From assembly GCF_010500965.1 (NCBI RefSeq), contig NZ_QVMI01000005.1, forward strand, positions 62,001-126,000: a stretch of DNA of 64,000 bases. The letters run 5' to 3'. Of this stretch, positions 45,753 to 54,019 are shown piece by piece. Position 1 is the first letter of the stretch. Each line of letters opens with the position of its first letter. The DNA is from Bacteroides sp. 51 (GTDB lineage Bacteria > Bacteroidota > Bacteroidia > Bacteroidales > Bacteroidaceae). The translations under genes were made by a program, and so were the position numbers. The notes under the pieces are model-generated. The model was not told the origin of the DNA, made no database searches, and saw only the letters and a list, made by a program, of their open reading frames with translations.

Positions 45753-45818
45753 TGTCTAAAAATGCAATAATCGTATTCAAAAGTAGTAAAGGGTTATCGT
45801 GAAGAGCCCTATTTTTGT
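45753..45818 (+). promoter_or_regulatory. Shared operator plus -7 box, copy 3 (upstream of SusC pair C)
   Basis: TGTCTAAAA starts at 45753, AAAAGTAG lies at 45779-45786, and TATTTTTG (-7 type) starts at 45810, with the same spacing as the other copies. Between the two parts it also shares ATAATCGTATTC exactly with copy 4 at 53815. The leader to the SusC ATG is about 210 bp. Confidence 0.8.
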
Positions 45819-46028
45819 ATGTGATAAAAAGCTATAGTCAGTTTTTTAATTTTCCTTATTGATGAGCTAAGGATTATTTTTTAACTTGATTTGAGTAACC
45901 AATTAATGCTATGTTTAACCACTATTTTTTTGCTTATGGAAAACACCGGATGATGCATTCTTCGCGAGTCTTTCGCAATTTGTGAAATTTTCATTCAAAA
46001 CATTAACCCCAGTCAATCTTTGATAAAC

Positions 46029-49000
46029 ATGGATAAAAGAAGTATAAAACTATTATTAGTGTTCTTTATAGTTACACTATGTAATTTACAGCTGTTTGCG
46101 CAGAACCGGAATATTACAGGCACTGTAACAGACGCTTTGGGTGATCCCATTATCGGTGCCAGTGTTCAGGTAAAAGGAACTTTAATAGGTACCATAACCG
46201 ATCTGGATGGTAATTTTAAGTTAGAAGTACCACAAAACGGAACATTACAAATATCATTTATAGGATATAAATCTCAGGAGCTTGCGTTAGGTAAAGCTAT
46301 TTACAACGTCACTTTACAGGAAGATAGTCAACTACTGGATGAAGTAGTTGTGGTTGGTTACGGCTCATTGAAGAAGTCGGATCTGACCGGTGCCGTGGTC
46401 AGTGCCAATATTAAAGACTTTGAGAAATCTCCCAATACCAATCTGATGCAATCTCTGCAAGGAACGGTTCCCGGCTTAAATATCGGGCAGGCCGCACAAG
46501 CAGGGGATAATCCAAGTATCTCTATTCGTGGAAAGAACACGATTTCTGGTAATACCAGTGTATTGATTGTGCTGGATGGTATCATCTATAACGGTTCAAT
46601 GGCTTCTATCAATCCTGCCGACATCGAGTCTGTAGACGTGTTGAAAGATGCTAGTGCCACAGCTGTTTATGGAGCCCAGGCTGCTAATGGTGTTTTATTG
46701 CTTACTTCAAAAAGAGGTAAAGCAGGAAAAGCCAAGATCAATTTCTCGTCTTCTTACAGTTTCCAAAGTCCTACCAATAATCTGAAAACAATGAATCGTG
46801 AGCAGATTCTTGCGTGGGATAAAGAAGTTTTGTGGAGCAAGGCATATACTGAGGAATCGGGTTATACAAAAGACGATCCAAACTTTAAATTAATAGATTG
46901 GTTGCCTGACTCTTATCATAGAGATAGTGAAGGTAATATTGCTACTACCGACTTTGATTGGTGGGATGCGTTCACCCGTACCGGTTCAATTTTCGAAAAC
47001 AAATTCAGTATTTCAGGAGGTACTGAGGCACTTTCTTATTTAATATCTTTAGGAAATACCACGCAAAAGAATATAATTGAAAATGATGATTTCGCCAGAA
47101 ACAGCATTCGCGTCAATCTCGATACTCAACCTCGTAAATGGTGGAAAGCAGGTATACAGGCTTTTGGCTCATTCGTGAATAAAGATGGAGCCCAGACTTA
47201 TTTGCCATATCTTACCCAGATGTCGCCTATGGCATCTCCATACGATAAAGACGGTAATCTGATTGCTTATCCTATGGAAACCGCTGTTGAAAACCCATAT
47301 CATGGAACCCTGGTAGATGACTATGATCGTAATAATTTTTTCTTCGGCAATCTGTATTCTGAGTTTCAATTGCCGCTTAAAGGATTGACCTATCGCATTA
47401 ACTTTGGTAATAACTATCGTATCAACGAACACCATTATGCCAGCAAATACGGTCAGAGTGGAAAAGGACAGGCTTATAAGGAACACTCAACTTATTATGA
47501 TTATACCTTTGATAACATTCTCAACTATGCCAATGATTTTGGGAAACATGGTGTAAATGCCACATTTGTATATGGCGCTATTCGTCGTAAATATGGTAAG
47601 ACCCGAGCAGAATCCAATACATTCAGTCGATTGGTGTTAGGATACAATAGCTTGCAACAGGGGAATACACAACTTGTAAAATCCGAAGCATGGAAAGAAA
47701 CCCTCTTATATCAAATGTTTCGCTTGAATTATAAATACGATAATCGCTATCTCATTACTGCCACAGTAAGACGTGATGGTTTCTCCGGATTTGCGGCCAA
47801 TAATAAAACGGCTATTTTTCCATCAGTGGCATTAGGATGGGTCATATCCGAAGAGGCATTTTATAACGTTTCCTGGCTCAACTACCTGAAACTACGTGGA
47901 GGATATGGTATCAGCGGTAATCAGACGTCAAGATACGCTTCACTGGCAAAGGTGGATTCTGAAATAGGTTATATATTCGGTGACAATGCATCTACCGGTG
48001 ATATTCGCCAGGAACTGACATCGTTAGCTAATAAAAATCTTAAATGGGAAAAAACAGCAGGTTTGAACTTTGGTCTCGATTATGCGTTATTTGACAACCG
48101 TATTACAGGTTCTTTGGAGCTTTATCAAACAACAACCAATAATCTGCTTTACGATGTGACTATTCCTTCCATCACGGGATTCACCTCCATTTCATCCAAT
48201 GTGGGTAAGATAAGAAATAAAGGTATTGAATTTACGATAACCTCACGGAACATCTCCACCAAAGACTTTGAATGGAGTACTACTTTCAATATCTCGTCCA
48301 ATTCCAACAAAATCATCGAATTAACCGGATTGGATAGCGATGGCGATGGAAAAGAAGATGATTTAACAGCCAGTGGACTGTTTATCGGCCAATCCATTTC
48401 TGCGATCTACGACTACAAAGTAGATGGAATTTATCAGATCGGTGACGATATCCCTGACGGATTCTATCCGGGTAATTACCGTATTGTAGATACCGATGGC
48501 GTTGAAGGAATTACTACCAACGATAAAACAATTCTGGGTAAAACCGATCCGAAATACCGGTTTGGTATCATGAATAAATTCAGCTATAAAGGTATTTCCT
48601 TAAGCTTCTTTGTTAACTCAGTTCAGGGAGGTATTGGTAGAAACTCTGATTCTGTAACAAGAAGTGATAACGCTGTACGCTATAACCGTTTTACTGATCA
48701 GGTCGATAAATTCTGGTCGCCTAATAATCCGGGCGGAATCTATTCGAGGTCTGAAATAGCCGGTACAATTACCCCTTATTTATACCAAAAAAGAAGTTTT
48801 GTTCGTTTGCAAGATGTTACATTGAGTTACGATTTACCTAAATCATTTGTTTCAAAAATAGGGATTGATGGAATCAATGTTTACTTCAATTGCAAGAACC
48901 TGCTTACATTTACCAATTGGAATGGATGGGATCCGGAACCAGATTTTGAATATACAGACGATCATGGTAAGCACGTTTCAGGAAGTAGTTATGGTAACAG

Positions 49001-49046
49001 ACCTGTTATGAAAAGTTTCACTGGTGGTATTAATATTTCATTTTAA
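46029..49046 (+). CDS. SusC-like TonB-dependent outer-membrane transporter (pair C)
   Basis: 1005 residues from the ATG at 46029; a TTG three codons upstream is a less likely start. Signal peptide to LFAQN (~25), carboxypeptidase-regulatory-like domain from NITGTVTDALGDPIIGASV, TonB-box-like DEVVVVGYG, plug ending GVLLLTSKRGKAG, and a barrel ending INISF. Its SusD partner starts 12 bp downstream. The upstream gap carries operator copy 3, so this pair should be induced together with the GH43-CE1 gene, the sugar cassette and the tandem pair D. That links it to xylan or an associated oligosaccharide, although the sequence itself does not show the ligand. Confidence 0.93.
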   Translation: MDKRSIKLLLVFFIVTLCNLQLFAQNRNITGTVTDALGDPIIGASVQVKGTLIGTITDLDGNFKLEVPQNGTLQISFIGYKSQELALGKAIYNVTLQEDSQLLDEVVVVGYGSLKKSDLTGAVVSANIKDFEKSPNTNLMQSLQGTVPGLNIGQAAQAGDNPSISIRGKNTISGNTSVLIVLDGIIYNGSMASINPADIESVDVLKDASATAVYGAQAANGVLLLTSKRGKAGKAKINFSSSYSFQSPTNNLKTMNREQILAWDKEVLWSKAYTEESGYTKDDPNFKLIDWLPDSYHRDSEGNIATTDFDWWDAFTRTGSIFENKFSISGGTEALSYLISLGNTTQKNIIENDDFARNSIRVNLDTQPRKWWKAGIQAFGSFVNKDGAQTYLPYLTQMSPMASPYDKDGNLIAYPMETAVENPYHGTLVDDYDRNNFFFGNLYSEFQLPLKGLTYRINFGNNYRINEHHYASKYGQSGKGQAYKEHSTYYDYTFDNILNYANDFGKHGVNATFVYGAIRRKYGKTRAESNTFSRLVLGYNSLQQGNTQLVKSEAWKETLLYQMFRLNYKYDNRYLITATVRRDGFSGFAANNKTAIFPSVALGWVISEEAFYNVSWLNYLKLRGGYGISGNQTSRYASLAKVDSEIGYIFGDNASTGDIRQELTSLANKNLKWEKTAGLNFGLDYALFDNRITGSLELYQTTTNNLLYDVTIPSITGFTSISSNVGKIRNKGIEFTITSRNISTKDFEWSTTFNISSNSNKIIELTGLDSDGDGKEDDLTASGLFIGQSISAIYDYKVDGIYQIGDDIPDGFYPGNYRIVDTDGVEGITTNDKTILGKTDPKYRFGIMNKFSYKGISLSFFVNSVQGGIGRNSDSVTRSDNAVRYNRFTDQVDKFWSPNNPGGIYSRSEIAGTITPYLYQKRSFVRLQDVTLSYDLPKSFVSKIGIDGINVYFNCKNLLTFTNWNGWDPEPDFEYTDDHGKHVSGSSYGNRPVMKSFTGGINISF

Positions 49047-49058
49047 TAGTAAAACAGT

Positions 49059-50801
49059 ATGAGAAAATATATATATATGGCGCTTTTTGCCACTTTATTA
49101 TTCGCTTGTAATGAAGATAAATTCTTATCTGAAAAGCCATTAGATTTTATGAGTGGTGAGAATTCATATCTTACAGTTGCTGACTTTGATGCATCCGTGG
49201 TTGAATTCTACTATTTAGTTCGCTTTGAATTCTATTGTAATCAGGGTACCAGTTTGGATTATTACTCCGGGACCGACATGACGAGAGGAAGCGGAAAACA
49301 TTCTAACCTGGCTACGGAACTGAATCCAAGTAGCGGGTCAATTAAAACACATTGGGATAACCTTTATAAACTCATCGCGCAAACCAATGTAGTAATTAGT
49401 CGCTTGCCCTCTTCAGAACTTACCGATGCCCAGAAAATAAAATATGAAGCTAAAGCAAAATTTTTCAGAGGTTTTGCCTACAGAACATTGGCTTATTTGT
49501 TTGGTGGAGTACCTTTGCAATTAGAAGAATTATCCTCTCCAAAAACAGACTATGTCAGAGAAACAAAAGAGACGGTTCTGCTACAGGCTATTGATGATGT
49601 AGATTTCGCAGCTAAGAATCTGGATGATATTACAGCTGTCAGAGATGGTGAAATCAGTTCATCCGCAGCTTATTTTCTGCTGTCAGAGTTGTATCTTTCC
49701 GTAAATAAAAATAAAGAAGCGGCAGAAGCTGCAACTGAAGTAATCGACCATCCCGCTTTAGATTTAATGAGAACACGCTTTGGAAGAAAAACTGATTTGG
49801 CTGGCGACGTTTATTCTGATTTGTTCCGCAGAGGCAATCAGAATCGTTCCGCAGGAAATACGGAAGGTGTTTGGGTTATTCAATTTCAGGAAGATATAAC
49901 GGGAGGTGGTTCAAGTACTTCTTCTTATTTCTGGGATACCCCAAGTAATTATTTATTGGAAAGACATGCTGCACCTCAGGTTAACCACTTCCGGTTTGTA
50001 ATTAATGGAACACAGGTTGAGCCATTCCTATGGCAATATAGTGATTATACCGGTGGTCGCGGTATTGGTATTTATTTTCCTGCACCTCACTTTTACACAA
50101 CCGTTTGGGAAAGTGATTACACAAATGATATCAGAAATTCCAACTATAACTTTGTAAGGAAAATTAAATACAACAATCCTGATTTCATTAGCAAATATGG
50201 AACACTTGTAGGCGAGGAATTTGATGTGATGAATCCTAATTTACCTACCGGAGTAACATTTACCACAATTAGTGACGATTATCCGGATCAATTACCTAAC
50301 CATTCTATGTTTGGTTATCAGGCTAAATGTACTACACCCTATGACCATCCGGACGCACTGTATGAAAATAAAGAAACAGGTAAACTCAAAGGTACAGCTG
50401 GTGGAACGTATGCAGACCAATATATGTTCCGCCTGTCGGAAGCTTATTTGCTACGTGCCGAGGCTTATTTGAAACAGAATGAAAAAGGCAAAGCTGCTGA
50501 TGACATCAATGTGGTAAGACGCCGTGCAAATGCATCAGATGTAAGTGCTGCCGATGTAGATATAGATTATATCCTTGATGAACGTTTAAGAGAGTTCGGA
50601 ATGGAAGAAAAGAGAAGATTTACATTGTCACGCACAGGCGAATTTTATAACAGGGTAAAGAACCTGAATCCATATTACAATTCAGGATACTCGGCAGATA
50701 AGAAGGATTTTCAGGAAACATATACACTGTATCCTATTCCACAATCGGTTATTGAAGCAAATAAAGATGCTGTGCTAGAACAGAATCCCGGATATAAGTA
50801 G
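49059..50801 (+). CDS. SusD-like surface lipoprotein (pair C)
   Basis: 580 residues; lipobox LLFAC with Cys at 17. RagB/SusD motifs are YEAKAKFFRGFAYRTLAYLFGGVPL, MFRLSEAYLLRAEAYLKQ, ILDERLREFGMEEKRRFTLSRTG and a terminal EQNPGYK. As a pair with the SusC encoded 12 bp upstream it should capture oligosaccharides on the cell surface. A hairpin at 50876-50907 follows, so the GH2 gene downstream may be transcribed separately or by read-through. Confidence 0.93.
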   Translation: MRKYIYMALFATLLFACNEDKFLSEKPLDFMSGENSYLTVADFDASVVEFYYLVRFEFYCNQGTSLDYYSGTDMTRGSGKHSNLATELNPSSGSIKTHWDNLYKLIAQTNVVISRLPSSELTDAQKIKYEAKAKFFRGFAYRTLAYLFGGVPLQLEELSSPKTDYVRETKETVLLQAIDDVDFAAKNLDDITAVRDGEISSSAAYFLLSELYLSVNKNKEAAEAATEVIDHPALDLMRTRFGRKTDLAGDVYSDLFRRGNQNRSAGNTEGVWVIQFQEDITGGGSSTSSYFWDTPSNYLLERHAAPQVNHFRFVINGTQVEPFLWQYSDYTGGRGIGIYFPAPHFYTTVWESDYTNDIRNSNYNFVRKIKYNNPDFISKYGTLVGEEFDVMNPNLPTGVTFTTISDDYPDQLPNHSMFGYQAKCTTPYDHPDALYENKETGKLKGTAGGTYADQYMFRLSEAYLLRAEAYLKQNEKGKAADDINVVRRRANASDVSAADVDIDYILDERLREFGMEEKRRFTLSRTGEFYNRVKNLNPYYNSGYSADKKDFQETYTLYPIPQSVIEANKDAVLEQNPGYK

Positions 50802-50875
50802 CATTTAACCCCATATTAGTAGACATAGGTAAAAAGATTGGAATGGTTTTTTATTAACATTAGGTTAGGGGTACC

Positions 50876-50907
50876 AAAGGAGTTGGCGAATTTCCGTCAA
50901 CTCCTTT
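50876..50907 (+). terminator. Hairpin terminator after SusC/SusD pair C
   Basis: Arms AAAGGAGTTGGCG (50876-50888) and CGTCAACTCCTTT (50895-50907) pair over 13 positions with one G-T wobble. The loop is small (50889-50894). A weak T-rich stretch (ATTTG) follows. The stem differs in sequence from the terminators after pairs A and B. Confidence 0.7.
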
Positions 50908-50956
50908 ATTTGCTCAAAATAAATCTGTATATTGAAACAATAATTTCCGTAAATGT

Positions 50957-53314
50957 ATGAAAAGAATACTATTCCCTTTAATCAATTTATTATTTCTCAC
51001 ACTAAGTGTATCTGCCCAAAAACAGATACGCGTCAAGGAGGATTTTGATTTTGACTGGAAGTTTTCCAAAAGTGATAACAAAGATTACGCTCAATCCGAT
51101 TATCCTGATGCGCAATGGGAAGATATACAGTTGCCGCATGACTGGAATCGGTACGATGAATTTGATAGAAAAGTCGGAGGTTCTTCTGGATTTACACCTG
51201 GAGGTATTGCTTGGTATCGGAAAACATTTAAAATACCAGTCTCTTACAAAAATAAAATCGTTACCGTGCTTTTTGATGGAATCTTCCACCAAAGTGATGT
51301 ATATATCAATGGGGAGCATCTAGGTTTTCGTCCATACGGATTTTGCAGTATAGAATACGATTTGACGCCTTATCTGAATTTGGGTGGGGAGAATACAATT
51401 GCTGTTCGTGTAAATTGCACCGGAGATCGGCCTCGCTGGTATGCCGGAGCTGGAATTTATCGCCATGCTTGGTTGCAGATAACCAATCCGGTTCGTGTTG
51501 AAACTTACGGAACGTATATCACAACACCAAAAGTGAGTGAGGATCAAGCTGCTGTTGATATTGTAACCACCATTGCCAATAGCGATCGGGAAGAACAAAC
51601 TGTTACCGTATTGCAACGCATTCTCGATGCTTCGGGGAAACAAGTTGCCAAAAGCGGAAATGAAAAAATTAATATTCGGGCAGGTGAGAAGGCTGATGTA
51701 AAACAAAACATGCTGGTAAACACTCCGCATCTGTGGGATATCGAATCGCCAACACTTTATACGATGGAAACAACCGTAAAAACCGGAAGTAAAGTGGCAG
51801 ATGTCTATCATACAACCTTTGGTATTCGAACTATTGCTTTCGACAAAGACAAAGGATTCTTTCTGAATGATAATCACGTCAAACTCAAAGGCGTTTGCCT
51901 GCATTTCGATGGTGGTAATCTGGGTACGGCTGTGCCCAACCGTTCGAATGAACGCAAGCTGGAAATACTCAAAGAATATGGAGTAAACGCAATTCGTGCC
52001 GGACATCACCAACCCCCTACGGAGTTTCTTGATATGTGCGACAGGATGGGTTTTGTATTTATCGACGAAGCGTTCGACAAATGGAAATCGGGCTATTACG
52101 AAAAATACTTCGATGAGTGGTGGCAATGCGATATAGCGGACATGATTCTACGCGACCGTAACCACCCCAGCGTCATACTATGGAGTATTGGAAATGAATT
52201 GCAGGAAGCGTGGGATGACACCGATACAGGTGTGGAGCGCGCGCGTATGTTGCGTGATTTTGTGAAAAAGATGGAGCCTAGTCGTCTAACCATGCTGGCA
52301 GCACAGAACGGACACCAGGCAAAATTTGCAGGAGTAACCGATGTTACCGGATACAACTATCTCGAAGCACGAATGATCGGTGAGCGGGCGAAATACCCTG
52401 ATCGCATCGTGTTGGTATCCGAAGAATTGCCCTATTTCCGGGGCGAAGAAGGCCGGATACGTAGTTATACCCCGCTTAATCCCTGGGAACTTGTCGAAAG
52501 CAACGATTTCGTAGCTGGCGGATTCATCTGGTCGGGTGTCGATTATCTGGGTGAAGCTGCAAACTGGCCTAGCAAAGGCTGGCCCAACGGGTTGTTCGAC
52601 ATTTGTATGTTCGAGAAACCCCGTGCCGCTTATCATCGTGCCAAATGGAATCCCGAACCCATGGTTCGCATAGCCGTTATGGATCAATCGCTTGATATCG
52701 ATCACGGAAGAGACCTCTGGCAATGGCCCAAAATGGTTGCTCATTGGAATTTTCCCCGAAATTACGAAGGATTGATTATGGAAATACGTACTACTACCAA
52801 CTGCGAAAGCGTGGAAATGTATCTGAACGATAAGCTGATGGGAAAACAACATACTAAAGATTTTACAAACAATACTATTGTCTGGTATCTTCCCTACACG
52901 CCTGGTAAACTCCAGGCCAAAGCCTATAATGGAGAAAAACAAGTAGCAACCTACCAGTTGGTAACTTCAAAAGAAACTTCGAAAGCCGTAGTAAAAGCCG
53001 ATCAATCACAAATAAAAGCAGATGGGCAAGATCTGTCGCACATCACAATAAGTTTGCTCGACGAAGACGGTAATCTGGTACAGACCGATAATCGTAAAAT
53101 AACTGTTACCATCAAAGGCGAAGGCCGGTTTTTGGGTATGGACAATGGTGATTTGCGACGTGAAAAGTCATGGGCAGGCAATGAGTTGAATACCTACTTT
53201 GGTAAAGCGTTGGTAGTGGTACAATCCACCCGCAAGTCTGGAATTATGTTTGTACATATAAAAGTAGATGGAATAGACGAGGAATACAAGGTAGAGATTG
53301 AAAGTAAATTGTAA
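50957..53314 (+). CDS. Secreted GH2 glycosidase (beta-galactosidase-like)
   Basis: 785 residues with a signal peptide (cleavage after VSAQ, ~21). GH2 order: sugar-binding domain (LPHDWN, DGIFHQSDVYINGEHLG), Ig-like domain, TIM barrel with LKGVCLHFDGG, acid/base E414 in WSIGNEL and likely nucleophile E489 in LVSEELPYF. C-terminal Ig-like and invasin-like domains follow (SQIKADGQDLSHITISLLDEDG). This architecture is that of Bacteroidetes GH2 enzymes annotated as beta-galactosidases or beta-glucuronidases, shorter than and unlike the LacZ-type GH2 encoded at 354. It may remove a terminal galactosyl or uronosyl decoration of xylan (inference). It is separated from SusD pair C by a hairpin, and from pair D by a long non-coding region. 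Confidence 0.88.
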   Translation: MKRILFPLINLLFLTLSVSAQKQIRVKEDFDFDWKFSKSDNKDYAQSDYPDAQWEDIQLPHDWNRYDEFDRKVGGSSGFTPGGIAWYRKTFKIPVSYKNKIVTVLFDGIFHQSDVYINGEHLGFRPYGFCSIEYDLTPYLNLGGENTIAVRVNCTGDRPRWYAGAGIYRHAWLQITNPVRVETYGTYITTPKVSEDQAAVDIVTTIANSDREEQTVTVLQRILDASGKQVAKSGNEKINIRAGEKADVKQNMLVNTPHLWDIESPTLYTMETTVKTGSKVADVYHTTFGIRTIAFDKDKGFFLNDNHVKLKGVCLHFDGGNLGTAVPNRSNERKLEILKEYGVNAIRAGHHQPPTEFLDMCDRMGFVFIDEAFDKWKSGYYEKYFDEWWQCDIADMILRDRNHPSVILWSIGNELQEAWDDTDTGVERARMLRDFVKKMEPSRLTMLAAQNGHQAKFAGVTDVTGYNYLEARMIGERAKYPDRIVLVSEELPYFRGEEGRIRSYTPLNPWELVESNDFVAGGFIWSGVDYLGEAANWPSKGWPNGLFDICMFEKPRAAYHRAKWNPEPMVRIAVMDQSLDIDHGRDLWQWPKMVAHWNFPRNYEGLIMEIRTTTNCESVEMYLNDKLMGKQHTKDFTNNTIVWYLPYTPGKLQAKAYNGEKQVATYQLVTSKETSKAVVKADQSQIKADGQDLSHITISLLDEDGNLVQTDNRKITVTIKGEGRFLGMDNGDLRREKSWAGNELNTYFGKALVVVQSTRKSGIMFVHIKVDGIDEEYKVEIESKL

Positions 53315-53411
53315 AACTTAAATCTGCGTACCTTATTACGACAATCTTCCTTTGAGCCAACCTCAGTTCAAAATGGGAATGTGTACGTTTTTTTAAAGAA
53401 TGTCCGCATCC

Positions 53412-53464
53412 TACACCGACAACACCCTATATTGTAGTACGCAATATGAGGTGTTGTCGGTGTA
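53412..53464. repeat. 53-bp near-perfect inverted repeat after the GH2 gene
   Basis: Arms of 23 bp (53412-53434 and 53442-53464, each starting or ending with TACACCGACAACACC or its complement) match at 21 positions around a 7-nt loop. It is the strongest palindrome in the window. No T-tract follows on either strand, so it may be a factor-dependent terminator or mRNA-stabilising stem, or a dispersed palindromic element. It lies ~100 bp after the GH2 stop. Confidence 0.8.
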
Positions 53465-53814
53465 AAATATATCCGATAAAAAGATAAATGTCCACTATTT
53501 AAAATGCAGAAGCCTGTGTTACTGTTTTGAATTTAGATTCATTATATATCGAAAACTTCCTTTGGGCGACCCTTTAATTATTAGTACATAGAATAAAAAC
53601 TCCATCCCTTTCATTTTACTTCCTGGAATAGCATTTCTATTTGCTGAAAACACCCTTGTTTTATCTGGTAAATTAGGTTTTATTTCTTTTCAAAATTTAA
53701 TTTGGAATTTTAGATATTTTCACGTATCTATTTTTATAAAGCCTTTATGCTTACTTCTCTTTTTTTTATATTTTATTGATTTTAGTTGTCTGATAATTAG
53801 CGCTTTGTGTGTTG
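53465..53814. other. AT-rich non-coding stretch inside the 705-bp gap 53315-54019
   Basis: No gene on either strand. A phrase CTTCCTTTGGGCGACCC near 53558 resembles CTTCCTTTGAGCCAACC near 53347, a direct imperfect repeat about 210 bp apart flanking the 53-bp palindrome. The remainder is featureless AT-rich DNA leading to operator copy 4. Confidence 0.4.
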
Positions 53815-53880
53815 TGTCTAAAAGTGCTATAATCGTATTCAAAAGTAGCAAAACCGTATGGCTAGGAATTCTACTTTTGT
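53815..53880 (+). promoter_or_regulatory. Shared operator plus -7 box, copy 4 (upstream of the tandem SusC/SusD unit)
   Basis: TGTCTAAAA starts at 53815, AAAAGTAG lies at 53841-53848, and TACTTTTG (-7 type) starts at 53872, all with the spacing seen in the other three copies. The leader to the ATG at 54020 is ~140 bp. Within the operator, CTAAAAGTG and TCAAAAGTAG form direct half-sites 21 bp apart. Confidence 0.8.
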
Positions 53881-54019
53881 TTATTGAGAAAAAGAATCAA
53901 AATAGTAACTCTTAAATTTAATACGAATGAAAACGATCAATGACAGTTAACCCGAATCACTTTCCATGTGAAAGAAAAAACGTTAGAGAACGAATAATAC
54001 TAATCTTTAATTGATAGAA

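Noticed and set aside
46020-46028. TTG start codons three codons before the ATG of SusC genes (46020 and 54011)
   Set aside because: The ATGs at 46029 and 54020 give ordinary signal peptides, and nothing supports the upstream TTG.
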